Origin: Actinoplanes teichomyceticus ATCC 31121 | Lineage (GTDB): Bacteria; Actinomycetota; Actinomycetes; Mycobacteriales; Micromonosporaceae | Length of the DNA: 64,000 nt | Direction: 5' to 3' | Assembly: GCF_003711105.1 (NCBI RefSeq) | Contig: NZ_CP023865.1 | Coordinates: 904,001-968,000, forward strand | Shown here: positions 25,683-33,952 of the stretch, piece by piece | How the letters are laid out: each line of letters opens with the position of its first letter | Position numbering within the stretch: the stretch's first letter is position 1 | Notes under the pieces: model-generated | The model's database searches: none | Seen by the model: only the letters and a program-made list of their open reading frames with translations | What the model was told of the DNA's origin: nothing | Translations under genes and position numbers: made by a program

Positions 25683-27062
25683 GTGCTTGATCTGTCGCAG
25701 ATCATCAAGGCGTACGACGTCCGGGGGGTCGTCCCGGACCAGTTCAACGAGCCGGTGGCCCGGGCGATCGGCACGGCGTTCGTCGAGATGCTGCGCGAGT
25801 CCGGCGACGAGCCCGACCAGATCGTGATCGCGCACGACATGCGCGAGTCGGGTCCCGGCCTGGCCGCCGCGTTCGCCCGGGGCGTCAACGCGGCCGGCAC
25901 CGGTGTGATCAACATCGGACTCGCCTCGACCGACCAGCTGTACTACGCCTCCGGGTCGCTGAACCTGCCCGGCGCGATGTTCACCGCCAGCCACAACCCG
26001 GCGCAGTACAACGGGATCAAGTTGTGCCGCGCCGGCGCCCGGCCGGTGGGCCAGGACAGCGGGCTGGCCGTGGTCCGGCAGCGGGCCCAGCAGTTGCTCG
26101 GCGACCTGAACGCGGAGGCCGACGGGCCGTCCCGGGTGGTCGAGCGGGACCTGCTCGGCGCGTACGCCGAGCACCTGCGCTCGCTCGTGGACCTCACCGG
26201 CATCCGCCCGCTCAAGGTCATCGTGGACGCCGGCAACGGGATGGGCGGGTACACCGTCCCGGCCGTGCTCGGCGACCAGGTGCTCGCCGCGCTGCCGCTG
26301 ACCATCGTGCCGCTCTACTTCGAGCTGGACGGCTCGTTCCCGAACCACGAGGCCAACCCGCTGGACCCGAAGAATTTGGAGGACCTGCAGCGGGCGGTGC
26401 GCGAGCAGGGCGCCGACATCGGCCTGGCGTTCGACGGCGACGCCGACCGCTGCTTCGTGGTGGACGAGAAGGGCGACGCGGTCTCGCCGTCGGCGATCAC
26501 CGCGCTGGTCGCCGCGCGGGAGCTGGCCAAGTTCCCGGGCAGCACGATCATCCACAACCTGATCACCTCGGCCGCGGTGCCGGAGATCATCACCGAGCGC
26601 GGCGGCAAGCCGGTACGCAGCCGGGTCGGCCACTCGTTCATCAAGGCGGAGATGGCCGAGACCAACGCGGTCTTCGGCGGCGAGCACTCGGCGCACTACT
26701 ACTTCCGGGACTTCTGGTTCGCCGACACCGGGATGCTCGCCGCGATGCACGTGCTGGCCGCGCTCGGCGGGCAGGACCGGCCGCTGTCGGAGTTCGCCGC
26801 GGAGTACGAGCGGTACACCGCGTCCGGTGAGATCAACTCCACGGTGACCGATGCCGCCGCCCGGACCGCCGAGGTGCGGGCCGCGTTCCCGGACGCCCGG
26901 GTGGACGATCTGGACGGGCTGACCTTCCAGTTCGACGACGGGGCCTGGTTCAACCTGCGGGCGTCCAACACCGAGCCGCTGCTGCGCCTGAACGTGGAGG
27001 CGCCGGACGCCGGGCGCATGGCGTCGCTCAGGGACGAGGTGCTTGCCATCGTTCGCGGATAG
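25683..27062 (+). CDS. manB: Phosphomannomutase/phosphoglucomutase
   Basis: A 459-residue alpha-D-phosphohexomutase converting mannose-6-phosphate to mannose-1-phosphate. The four signatures are in order: the phosphoserine loop GAMFTASHNPAQYNG, the metal loop AFDGDADRCF, the sugar-binding loop GGEHSAHYYF and the phosphate-binding loop RASNTEPLLRLN. GTG 25683 follows AAGGAG by 7 bases. It starts a run of five co-directional genes ending with manA; together with manC they give the whole route from fructose-6-phosphate to GDP-mannose. Confidence 0.94.
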   Translation: MLDLSQIIKAYDVRGVVPDQFNEPVARAIGTAFVEMLRESGDEPDQIVIAHDMRESGPGLAAAFARGVNAAGTGVINIGLASTDQLYYASGSLNLPGAMFTASHNPAQYNGIKLCRAGARPVGQDSGLAVVRQRAQQLLGDLNAEADGPSRVVERDLLGAYAEHLRSLVDLTGIRPLKVIVDAGNGMGGYTVPAVLGDQVLAALPLTIVPLYFELDGSFPNHEANPLDPKNLEDLQRAVREQGADIGLAFDGDADRCFVVDEKGDAVSPSAITALVAARELAKFPGSTIIHNLITSAAVPEIITERGGKPVRSRVGHSFIKAEMAETNAVFGGEHSAHYYFRDFWFADTGMLAAMHVLAALGGQDRPLSEFAAEYERYTASGEINSTVTDAAARTAEVRAAFPDARVDDLDGLTFQFDDGAWFNLRASNTEPLLRLNVEAPDAGRMASLRDEVLAIVRG

Positions 27063-27103
27063 GATCGCGGGGACCATGCTTCGCCGCGCAAAGGAGTAGA
27101 TCG

Positions 27104-27295
27104 GTGGCGCTCGATCCGCAGTTGCTGGACATCCTGGCCTGTCCGGACACTCACCACGCGCCTCTCGACTACGACGCCGGCGGGCAGACGCTGACGTGCA
27201 CGGAGTGCGGCCGGATCTTCGACGTCCGGGACGACATCCCGATCCTCCTCCTCGACGAGGCCCGCCGTCCCGGCGCCGCGGGGGAGGGGAAGTGA
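27104..27295 (+). CDS. Trm112 family zinc-ribbon protein
   Basis: A 63-residue Trm112-type protein. DPQLLDILACPDTHHAPL and LTCTECGRIFDVRDDIPILLLDEA are diagnostic; three cysteines remain in zinc-ribbon positions, with the second residue of the first pair lost, as in many bacterial members. Eukaryotic Trm112 activates methyltransferases; the role in actinobacteria is not known. GTG 27104 has AAGGAG 7 bases upstream. The stop overlaps the start of the SIS gene (TGATG). Confidence 0.9.
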   Translation: MALDPQLLDILACPDTHHAPLDYDAGGQTLTCTECGRIFDVRDDIPILLLDEARRPGAAGEGK

Positions 27296-28518
27296 TGGTC
27301 AACCCGCTGGAGGGCGGCGCCGGCGTGCACGGCCACCGGGTCGCCGACGAGTCGCTGCTCAACGACGAGAAGTCGATGCTCGGCAACGACCCGGGCGGCA
27401 TGCTGCGGGCCACCGCCTCGGCCGGCGCCCAGGTCCGCGAGTCGGCGGCCCTGGCCGCCGAGGTCGACCTGACCATGCTCGCCGACGAGGGGCGGCCCCG
27501 CGCCGTCGTGGTCGCCGGCATCGGCACCGCCGGCCTGACCGGCAACATCCTGTCCACCGTCGCCGGCCCGCGCTGCCCGGTCCCGATCATCGGACACCGC
27601 AGCGCCGGCGTGCCCGGCTGGGTCGGCGCGGCCGACGTGGTGATCGCGGTGTCCGCCTCCGGCCGCAGCCCGGAGGCGCTGGCCGCGGCCGAGGCGGCGG
27701 CCCGCCGCGGCGCCCGGCTGGTCGCCATCGGCAACCCGGACTCCGAGCTGGAGGCGCTGGCCGAGCGCGCGCGGGCCCCGTTCATCGGCGTGCCGCGCCG
27801 CGCGCCGGCCCGCGCCACGCTCTGGGGCCTGGCCGTCCCGGTGCTGCTGGCCGGCCGCGCGCTGGGCCTGGTCAAGGTCACCGAGGCGGACATCGCGGAG
27901 ACCGCCACCCGGCTGGACGCCGACGCCGAGCGCTGCCGTCCGGCCGCCGACTCGTTCGTCAACCCGGCCAAGGCGCTCGCCCTCGGCCTGGCCGGCTCGG
28001 TGCCGATCGTCTGGGGCTCGTCCCCGCTGGCCACCGTCGCGGCCCGGCGGTTCGCCGACACCCTGGCGGCCAACGCGCGGTACCCGGTGATGGCCGGCGC
28101 TCTCGGCGAGGCCGGCCGCGGCCGGGTGGGCCTGCTGGACGGCGTCTTCGGCGGGCTCGCCGAGTCGTCCCGGGACATCTTCGCCGACCCGGAGGACGAG
28201 GACGACACGGTCACCCGGCTGCGCCTGGTGGTGCTGCGCGACGGCGGCCTCAACCCCGAGGACGACGCCGACGAGCCGGTCGCCGTCGAGGAGCGCCGCG
28301 CGGACGCCATCCAGACACTCGCCGATCGACGTGGCGTACGCTGCGACGTGCTGACCGCCGAAGGCGGTTCGGCGCTGGAACGGCTCGCCTCCCTGGTGGC
28401 GGTGCCGGACTTCGCGTCGTTGTACCTGGCCCTGGCGCACGGCTTGGACCCGATGGCCGTGCCCGCCATCAGTGAGATGAAGGAGCTGTCCAACCCGATG
28501 CCAGAGGGACTTCAGTGA
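27295..28518 (+). CDS. SIS-domain phosphosugar isomerase (phosphoglucose/phosphomannose isomerase type)
   Basis: A 407-residue protein with a SIS fold. VVVAGIGTAGLTGNIL and DVVIAVSASGRSPEALAA are the sugar-phosphate-binding segments. SVPIVWGSSPLATVAARRFADTLAANARYPVMAGALGE and the C-terminal YLALAHGLDPMAVPAISEMKE match the bacterial PGI/PMI C-terminal domain. In the manB-manA setting it probably interconverts hexose-6-phosphates, but catalytic competence is not proven. The start ATG 27295 overlaps the Trm112 stop; the end overlaps the CDF transporter start by four bases (GTGA). Confidence 0.85.
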   Translation: MVNPLEGGAGVHGHRVADESLLNDEKSMLGNDPGGMLRATASAGAQVRESAALAAEVDLTMLADEGRPRAVVVAGIGTAGLTGNILSTVAGPRCPVPIIGHRSAGVPGWVGAADVVIAVSASGRSPEALAAAEAAARRGARLVAIGNPDSELEALAERARAPFIGVPRRAPARATLWGLAVPVLLAGRALGLVKVTEADIAETATRLDADAERCRPAADSFVNPAKALALGLAGSVPIVWGSSPLATVAARRFADTLAANARYPVMAGALGEAGRGRVGLLDGVFGGLAESSRDIFADPEDEDDTVTRLRLVVLRDGGLNPEDDADEPVAVEERRADAIQTLADRRGVRCDVLTAEGGSALERLASLVAVPDFASLYLALAHGLDPMAVPAISEMKELSNPMPEGLQ

Positions 28519-29477
28519 GCGCCGAGGGCGGCACCAAAGCGATCATCGCGGCGCTGAGCGCCAACCTGGGTATCGCCGCCACCAAGTTCGGCGCCTGGGC
28601 GCTCACCGGATCGTCGTCGATGCTGGCCGAGGCCATCCACTCGGTCGCCGACTCCGGCAACCAGCTGCTGCTGCTCCTCGGCGGCAAGCGGGCGAAGAAG
28701 GCGGCCACCCCGGAGCACCCCTTCGGGTACGGCCGGGAGCGCTACATCTACGCGTTCATCGTCTCCATCGTGCTGTTCAGCGTCGGCGGGTTGTTCGCGC
28801 TCTACGAGGCGTACCACAAGATCCAGCACCCGGAGCCCATCACCGAGTGGAAGTGGGTGCCGGTCGCCGTCCTGGTGATCGCGATCGGCCTGGAGTCGTA
28901 CTCCTTCTACACCGCGATCAGGGAGTCCAATCACACCCGGGGCAAGACCTCCTGGGTGGACTTCGTGCGCCGGGCCAAGGCGCCGGAGCTGCCGGTGGTG
29001 CTGCTGGAGGACGCCGGCGCGCTGGTCGGTCTGGTGCTCGCGCTCTTCGGCGTGGGGATGACCCTGATCACCGGCGACGGCATCTGGGACGGCATCGGCA
29101 CCGCGGCGATCGGCATCCTGCTGGTCGTGATCGCGGCGATCCTCGCGGTGGAGACCAAGAGCCTGCTGATCGGTGAGGGCGCCAACCCGGAGACGCTCGC
29201 GACGATCGAGAGCGCGGTCCTGGCCGGCTCCGGCATCGAGCGCGTCATCCACATGAAGACGCTGCACCTCGGCCCGGAGGAGCTGCTCGTCGCCCTGAAG
29301 ATCGCGGTGCCGCGGACCGAGCGCGCCGACGAGGTGGCCCGGCACATCGACGAGACCGAGAAGCGGATCCGGGACGCGGTCCCGATCGCCCGGGTCATCT
29401 ACATCGAGCCGGACATCTACCGCGCCCGCGAGACGTCCGACGCGACCGTGACCTCCGCCCCGCCCGCCACCGCCTGA
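28515..29477 (+). CDS. Cation diffusion facilitator transporter (SLC30A9-like)
   Basis: A 320-residue membrane protein of the CDF family with six predicted segments. TM2 carries HSVADSGNQ, the HxxxD metal site. The matching TM5 motif is LLEDAGALVG, with Glu/Asp replacing the usual HxxxD, as in the SLC30A9-like branch. A C-terminal cytoplasmic domain of about 90 residues follows. It probably exports Zn2+ or another divalent metal. The GTG start overlaps the SIS gene stop, so it belongs to the manB-manA operon, perhaps supplying metal balance for zinc-dependent ManA. That link is a guess. Confidence 0.88.
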   Translation: MSAEGGTKAIIAALSANLGIAATKFGAWALTGSSSMLAEAIHSVADSGNQLLLLLGGKRAKKAATPEHPFGYGRERYIYAFIVSIVLFSVGGLFALYEAYHKIQHPEPITEWKWVPVAVLVIAIGLESYSFYTAIRESNHTRGKTSWVDFVRRAKAPELPVVLLEDAGALVGLVLALFGVGMTLITGDGIWDGIGTAAIGILLVVIAAILAVETKSLLIGEGANPETLATIESAVLAGSGIERVIHMKTLHLGPEELLVALKIAVPRTERADEVARHIDETEKRIRDAVPIARVIYIEPDIYRARETSDATVTSAPPATA

Positions 29478-29484
29478 CAACTGC

Positions 29485-29490
29485 TAATTT
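29485..29490 (+). promoter_or_regulatory. -10 box of leaderless promoter for manA
   Basis: TAATTT, 7 bases before ATG 29498. It suggests that manA has its own promoter inside the gene run. Confidence 0.5.
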
Positions 29491-29497
29491 GCCGGGT

Positions 29498-30682
29498 ATG
29501 ACCGTGTACCCGCTGACCGGAGTGATCCGGCCGTACGCCTGGGGATCCCGGACCGCGATCGCCGAGCTGCAGGGCCGCCCGACCCCCACCGAGGGGCCGG
29601 AGGCGGAACTGTGGCTCGGCGCGCACCCGGGTGACCCGTCCACTGTGCCGGGCCCGGACGGGCCGGTCACGCTGACCACCCTGATCGACGGCGACCCGGC
29701 CGGCCAGCTCGGCGCCGCCGTCGCGGAGCGCTTCGGGACCCGCCTGCCGTACCTGATGAAGGTTCTCGCCGCGGCCGCCCCGCTCTCGTTGCAGGCGCAT
29801 CCGGACCTCAAGTACGCCGCCGAGGCCTTCGCCCGGCAGGAGGCCGACCCGTCGCTGCCGAAGAACTACACCGACGGCAACCACAAGCCGGAGATGCTGG
29901 TCGCGCTGACGCCGTTCGACGCGCTCTGCGGGTTCCGGCCGGCTGAGGTGTCCGCGGCCGTGCTCACCGAGCTGGCCGTGGCCGACCTGGAGCCGGTGGT
30001 GGCCGTGCTGCGCGCCGGTGACCTGTCCGAGGCGGTGCGCCTGCTGCTCACCTGGCCGGTGGACCGGCGTCCGGCCCTGATCGACGCGGTGGTGGCCGCC
30101 GCGGCGTCGGCGCCCGCCGACCACCCGCACCACGAATCGTTCCGGCTCGCGACCGAGCTGGCCCGGCACTACCCCGGCGACCCCGGTGTGCTCGTCGCGC
30201 TGCTGCTCAACCTGGTGCACCTGGCCCCCGGCGAGGCGATCTGGATGCCCGCCGGGAACCTGCACGCGTACCTGAACGGCCTGGGCGTCGAGCTCATGGC
30301 GGCCAGCGACAACGTGCTGCGCGGCGGCCTCACCCCGAAACGGGTCGACGTCGACGAGCTGCTCCGGGTGCTGCGCTTCGAGACCCTGGACGACCCGCTG
30401 CTGCACGGCGCCGAGATCGCGCCGGGCGTGACCTCCTGGCGGGTCCCGGTGCCCGACTTCGAGCTGTACCGGGTCGAGCTCACCGCGGACCGGCCGCCGG
30501 TGACGCTGCCCGGGCACGGCCCGCGGATCATCCTGGGCGCGACCGGCGACGTCCACGTCGGTGCGGAGCACGGGATCCCGGTGACCCTGCAGCCGGGCAC
30601 GGCGGCCTACGCCCCGGCCTCCGGGGGGCCGCTGACGGCCGCGGGCCTGGGCACGCTCTTCGTCGCCGCGGTGCCGGACTGA
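29498..30682 (+). CDS. manA: Mannose-6-phosphate isomerase, class I
   Basis: A 394-residue cupin enzyme that interconverts fructose-6-phosphate and mannose-6-phosphate with zinc. Type I PMI motifs are visible: YPLTGVIRPYAWGSRTAIAEL at the start, ELWLGAHPGDPS, SLQAHPD (zinc-binding), NHKPEMLVALTPFDALCGFRP, and IWMPAGNLHAYLNGLGVELMAASDNVLRGG with the catalytic region. The start ATG 29498 follows a -10 box by 7 bases; a TTG nine bases upstream is in frame but less likely. Last gene of the mannose run. Confidence 0.94.
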   Translation: MTVYPLTGVIRPYAWGSRTAIAELQGRPTPTEGPEAELWLGAHPGDPSTVPGPDGPVTLTTLIDGDPAGQLGAAVAERFGTRLPYLMKVLAAAAPLSLQAHPDLKYAAEAFARQEADPSLPKNYTDGNHKPEMLVALTPFDALCGFRPAEVSAAVLTELAVADLEPVVAVLRAGDLSEAVRLLLTWPVDRRPALIDAVVAAAASAPADHPHHESFRLATELARHYPGDPGVLVALLLNLVHLAPGEAIWMPAGNLHAYLNGLGVELMAASDNVLRGGLTPKRVDVDELLRVLRFETLDDPLLHGAEIAPGVTSWRVPVPDFELYRVELTADRPPVTLPGHGPRIILGATGDVHVGAEHGIPVTLQPGTAAYAPASGGPLTAAGLGTLFVAAVPD

Positions 30683-30757
30683 CCGTTCCCCGGCCCGCCG
30701 CCTTGAGGCGGCTCGTCGGCGCTTCGCTGCCCACTGGTGCGCGGGCTGCGGCCGGGC

Positions 30758-30823
30758 GGTCTGCCGGTGGTTCACTGCTGCGGCTGGGGCGGTCTGCCGG
30801 TGGTTCACTGCTGCGGCTGAGGG
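30758..30823. repeat. 33-base tandem repeat
   Basis: GGTCTGCCGGTGGTTCACTG occurs at 30758 and 30791, with a diverged third copy after it. Confidence 0.8.
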
Positions 30824-30889
30824 CGGTCCGTCGGTGATTCGTTTGCTGCGGCCTGACCGGATCGTCAGCGGTTCGCGCGTCGCCTTGGG

Positions 30890-30965
30890 CCGGTTCCGCG
30901 GTGGTTCGTGCGTCGTCTCGGCCGGTTCCGCGGTGGTTCGTGCGTCGTCTCGGCCGGCTCTGCGG
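30890..30965. repeat. 32-base tandem repeat
   Basis: About two and a half copies of a 32-base unit containing GGTTCCGCGGTGGTTCGTGC. Confidence 0.8.
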
Positions 30966-31328
30966 CGGTTCGCCGCCGCGCCGCCATGCTCTCGCCGGGA
31001 GCGGTGGCGCGGCGTGCGGTGCCGAGATCGAGCGCGACGCGCCCGAAATTTCTCGAAAAACCTTGACATGGCATGTGCGGAGTGTGAATCTATAACCACG
31101 CAGCGTCATTGGTGATCGGGGGGTCCCACGGACGCGCGCGGTACCAAACCGGGGGGATGAACGGGGCGGCAGGCTCAGGCTTGTCGCCCCGTTCGCTGTC
31201 CGGGGCAGTCCGGCCGGGCGGCGCGGCCTCCGTGTCGCGCTGGGCCGCCGCGCGTGCCCGGCCTCCACGTCGCGTGGGCTGGCGCGCGTGCCCGGTCTCC
31301 GCGTCGCGTGGGCTGCCGCGCGTGCCCG

Positions 31329-31405
31329 GTCTCCATGTCGCGGTGGACCGCCGGTCTCCATGTCGCGGTGGACCGCCGGTCTCCATGTCGCGGTGGACCG
31401 CCGGT
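31329..31405. repeat. 25-base tandem repeat
   Basis: CTCCATGTCGCGGTGGACCG starts at 31331, 31356 and 31381; the three copies are identical over most of the unit. Confidence 0.9.
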
Positions 31406-31424
31406 CTCCGGTCGCGCTGGGCCG

Positions 31425-31560
31425 CCGCGCGTGCCCGGCTCCGCGCCGCGCTGGGGCCGCTGGTCTCCGCGTCGTGGTCGGCCGCCGCGCGTGCCCGGCT
31501 CCGCGCCGCGCTGGGGCCGCTGGTCTCCGCGTCGTGGTCGGCCGCCGCGCGTACCCGGGT
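31425..31560. repeat. 60-base tandem repeat
   Basis: CGCGCGTGCCCGGCTCCGCG recurs at 60-base spacing (31431 and 31491 for GTGCCCGGCT), with a diverged third copy at 31551. Confidence 0.88.
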
Positions 31561-31890
31561 CTCCTCGTCGCGGCGGGCCCGGCGCGCATCCGATTCCCCT
31601 CGGCGGGCGCCGCATTCGGCCCGAAGTCGGCTTCCGGACGCAATCGCCGGTCGAGTCCGTCGGTCACCTATACGTGTGACTACTCGAATCGTGATCAACC
31701 GCCGCCGCGCCCGGTCCCGCCACCGCTGACCGATCTTGGGAGCGGCGGGCGGCCAAGCCTCCGACCTGCGCCGCGATTGCGGAAAGGTGGCGGCCGTCAC
31801 TGCGGAACAGCGGCGGGCGTCATCGCGGAAATACGCGTTCTTCCGGAGGCGGGGGAACGGACAAGTCGAGCGCTTTCCCCGCCGATCGGC

Positions 31891-31905
31891 ATTGCAACTT
31901 GCAAT
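31891..31905. promoter_or_regulatory. Perfect palindrome upstream of the XRE gene (candidate operator)
   Basis: ATTGCAA-C-TTGCAAT is a perfect inverted repeat with a one-base centre. It covers the -35 region (TTGCAA at 31899-31904) of the promoter whose -10 box is at 31924. Confidence 0.65.
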
Positions 31906-31923
31906 GGGCCATTGATGCGCCGA

Positions 31924-31929
31924 TATGGT
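31924..31929 (+). promoter_or_regulatory. -10 box of leaderless promoter for the XRE gene
   Basis: TATGGT, 6 bases before GTG 31936. Confidence 0.55.
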
Positions 31930-31935
31930 GGCTCC

Positions 31936-32793
31936 GTGGCGAGGCCGACATCGACAGCGCGCCGGGAACTCGGCGGCGCATTACGCCGGCTCCGTGGCGA
32001 GCGCCGGGCGGTGGATGTGGCGACCGCGCTGGGCTGGTCGGAGTCGAAACTGAGCCGGATCGAGACCGCACACACCGGGATCACCGAGGCGGACCTGGAC
32101 CGCCTGCTCACCCTCTACGGGCTGCCGGCCGAGGAGCCGGAGCGCGGCCGCCTGCGCGACCTGGCCCGGGAGGGCCGGGTGCGGGCCTGGTGGGCGCCGT
32201 ACCGGTCGTCCGTGCCGGACCCCTACGACGAATACCTGGCGCTGGAGGCCGACGCCACCCTGATCTCCCAGTGGGAGGCGCAGGTGATGCCGGGTCTGCT
32301 GCAGACCGACGAGTACGCCCGCGCGGTGATCGAGACCGGCGCGGACATCGAGGACAACGACGTCATCCAGCGCCGTCTGACCGTACGGATGAGTCGTCCC
32401 GAGCGCTTCTTCCGCAAGCACCCGGAACCGCGCCTGGACGTCGTCCTCGACGAGGGCGTGCTCCTGCGCGAGGTCGGCGGCCGGCAGGTGCTGCTGCGGC
32501 AGTTGGAGCGGCTGCTCGTGGCGACCGGGCAGCCGGGCGTGGAGGTGCAGATCCTGCCGTTCGAGGCCGGCGCGCACGCCGGGCTGACCGAGTCGTTCCT
32601 GGTGCTGGAGTTCGCCGAGGGCACGCGTAATCCGGTGGTTCACTCCGAAGGGCTCACCGGCGGTCACTTCCGGGTGAAGCCGGAGGAGATCGAGATGTAC
32701 CAGGATGCGTTCGATGACCTGCGGGAACGCGCTCTGTCGCCAGAAGAGAGCCGAACGGTCATCGCTGAGACGAGGGACCGGTTGGCTCGTTGA
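31936..32793 (+). CDS. Helix-turn-helix (XRE) regulator with DUF5753 domain
   Basis: A 285-residue protein of a large actinomycete regulator family. Residues about 10-65 form the XRE helix-turn-helix (LGGALRRLRGERRAVDVATALGWSESKLSRIETAHTGITEADLDRLLTLYG). Residues about 95-275 form the DUF5753 domain (LEADATLISQWEAQVMPGLLQTDEYARAVIE, QVLLRQLERLL, VHSEGLTGGHF). GTG 31936 is set by the -10 box 6 bases upstream; ATG 31915 is an alternative. It is paired with a DUF397 gene 51 bases downstream, the standard partner in these modules, which can affect differentiation or antibiotic production. Confidence 0.9.
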   Translation: MARPTSTARRELGGALRRLRGERRAVDVATALGWSESKLSRIETAHTGITEADLDRLLTLYGLPAEEPERGRLRDLAREGRVRAWWAPYRSSVPDPYDEYLALEADATLISQWEAQVMPGLLQTDEYARAVIETGADIEDNDVIQRRLTVRMSRPERFFRKHPEPRLDVVLDEGVLLREVGGRQVLLRQLERLLVATGQPGVEVQILPFEAGAHAGLTESFLVLEFAEGTRNPVVHSEGLTGGHFRVKPEEIEMYQDAFDDLRERALSPEESRTVIAETRDRLAR

Positions 32794-32844
32794 GCGTCTG
32801 CGTTGCTGTCCAATGGAAGTGCATTTTCCACGGAAGGAGAAACC

Positions 32845-33048
32845 ATGCAGGACGCCACGATCACTTGGCGTAAGAGCAGCCGGAGTGGCGCTGCTGGGCA
32901 TTGTGTGGAGGTCGCCAACGCTCCCGCAGCGGTGCTGGTGCGCGACTCCAAGGACGTCACCGGACCGGTGCTGAGCTTCGACGCGCGGGACTGGACCGGC
33001 TTCCTCGCCGGGATCCGCGCGGGAGAGTTCGACCGGCCCGGCGCGTAA
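32845..33048 (+). CDS. DUF397 family protein
   Basis: A 67-residue protein with the DUF397 pattern: ITWRKSSRSGAAGHCVEVA, then VLVRDSKD, then LSFDARDWTGFLAGIRAGEFD. It is the usual small partner of XRE/DUF5753 regulators; whether the pair works as regulator and anti-regulator is not settled. GGAAGGAG precedes ATG 32845. A strong terminator follows the stop by 28 bases. Confidence 0.9.
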   Translation: MQDATITWRKSSRSGAAGHCVEVANAPAAVLVRDSKDVTGPVLSFDARDWTGFLAGIRAGEFDRPGA

Positions 33049-33075
33049 GAGCCGATACATCGCGATGACGCGCCA

Positions 33076-33107
33076 CGGGCGGTCCCGGCCAGGGACCGCC
33101 CGTTTTT
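33076..33107 (+). terminator. Rho-independent terminator after the DUF397 gene
   Basis: An 11-base perfect stem (CGGGCGGTCCC and its complement), a 5-base loop and a T5 tract. It is the most canonical terminator in the window. Confidence 0.92.
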
Positions 33108-33165
33108 ATGTCTTCCCGCACGTTTTCCGGGCCCCGATGCCTTCTGGGCCGGGTGACTTCTCGCG

Positions 33166-33171
33166 TAGGCT
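33166..33171 (+). promoter_or_regulatory. Putative -10 box of the mtrA promoter
   Basis: TAGGCT with a poor -35 (TTCTGG) 18 bases upstream. It would give an mtrA leader of about 55 bases. Confidence 0.4.
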
Positions 33172-33233
33172 GCCGGGCAAGATCGCCCCCCGGGTGGCGC
33201 GGGGGCCGGGAGGACAGTGCAATATTGGACCGC

Positions 33234-33923
33234 ATGAGAGCCCGGGTACTGGTCGTCGACGACGATCCCGCGTTGGCCGAGATGCTCGGCATCGTGCTGC
33301 GCAGTGAGGGATTCCTGCCCTCGTTCGTCGCGGACGGCGAACGCGCGCTCGCCGCTTTCCGGGAGAACCGCCCGGACATCGTCCTGCTGGATCTGATGCT
33401 GCCCGGCATGAGCGGCATCGACGTCGCGCGCGCGATCCGCGCCGAGTCCGGCATTCCGATCGTCATGCTGACCGCCAAGAGCGACACCGTGGACGTGGTC
33501 CTGGGCCTGGAGTCCGGCGCCGACGACTACGTGGTGAAACCGTTCAAGCCCAAGGAACTGGTCGCCCGGATGCGGGCCCGGCTGCGCCGGGGCGAGGACG
33601 CCGCGCCGGAGATGCTGACCATCGGGCCGCCCGGCAACCAGATCAACATCGACGTGCCGGCGCACACGGTGTCCCGCGACGGCGAGGAGGTCAAGCTCAC
33701 CCCGCTGGAGTTCGACCTGCTGGTGGCCCTGGCCCGGAAACCGCGCCAGGTGTTCACCCGCGAGGTGCTGCTCGAGCAGGTCTGGGGTTACCGGCACGCG
33801 GCGGACACCCGTCTGGTCAACGTGCACGTGCAGCGGCTGCGCGCGAAGATCGAACCGGACCCGGAACGACCCGAGATCATCCTGACGGTTCGTGGTGTCG
33901 GCTACAAGGCGGGCACCGGATAG
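33234..33923 (+). CDS. mtrA: Two-component response regulator MtrA
   Basis: A 229-residue OmpR/PhoB-type regulator. The receiver domain (residues 1-115) has the acidic pocket D9-D11, the phosphoacceptor D53 in VLLDLMLPG, and the conserved Thr/Lys (MLTAK, VKPF). The C-terminal winged helix has KLTPLEFDLLVALARKPRQVFTREVLLEQVWGY and VNVHVQRLRAKIE. MtrA controls cell-wall remodelling, replication and, in sporulating actinomycetes, development and antibiotic genes. ATG 33234 is the canonical start (MRARVLVVDDDP). The order mtrA-mtrB-lpqB is conserved across actinobacteria. Confidence 0.96.
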   Translation: MRARVLVVDDDPALAEMLGIVLRSEGFLPSFVADGERALAAFRENRPDIVLLDLMLPGMSGIDVARAIRAESGIPIVMLTAKSDTVDVVLGLESGADDYVVKPFKPKELVARMRARLRRGEDAAPEMLTIGPPGNQINIDVPAHTVSRDGEEVKLTPLEFDLLVALARKPRQVFTREVLLEQVWGYRHAADTRLVNVHVQRLRAKIEPDPERPEIILTVRGVGYKAGTG

Positions 33924-33952
33924 TCGCTCGCAGCGGTTAACCTTGCCGCGAC

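Larger units (their letters stand above)
30683..31935. other. 1.25 kb gene-free region with several tandem repeats and the XRE operator
   Basis: No credible gene. A weak GCCGCC-TTGA-GGCGGC hairpin follows manA. Repeats of 33, 32, 25 and 60 bases then fill about 30750-31560. The last 100 bases contain the promoter and operator of the XRE gene. Arg/Ala/Thr-rich frames on both strands come from the repeats and are rejected. Confidence 0.7.

Noticed and set aside
24930..28493. A 1187-residue open frame on the minus strand
   Set aside because: It covers nfi, manB, the Trm112-like gene and most of the SIS gene in antisense and has Ser/Arg/Pro-rich composition typical of a GC shadow.
30528..31667. 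A 379-residue Arg/Ala/Thr/Pro-rich minus-strand frame after manA
   Set aside because: It is made of the tandem repeats and of manA antisense; other frames over the same repeats are equally open.
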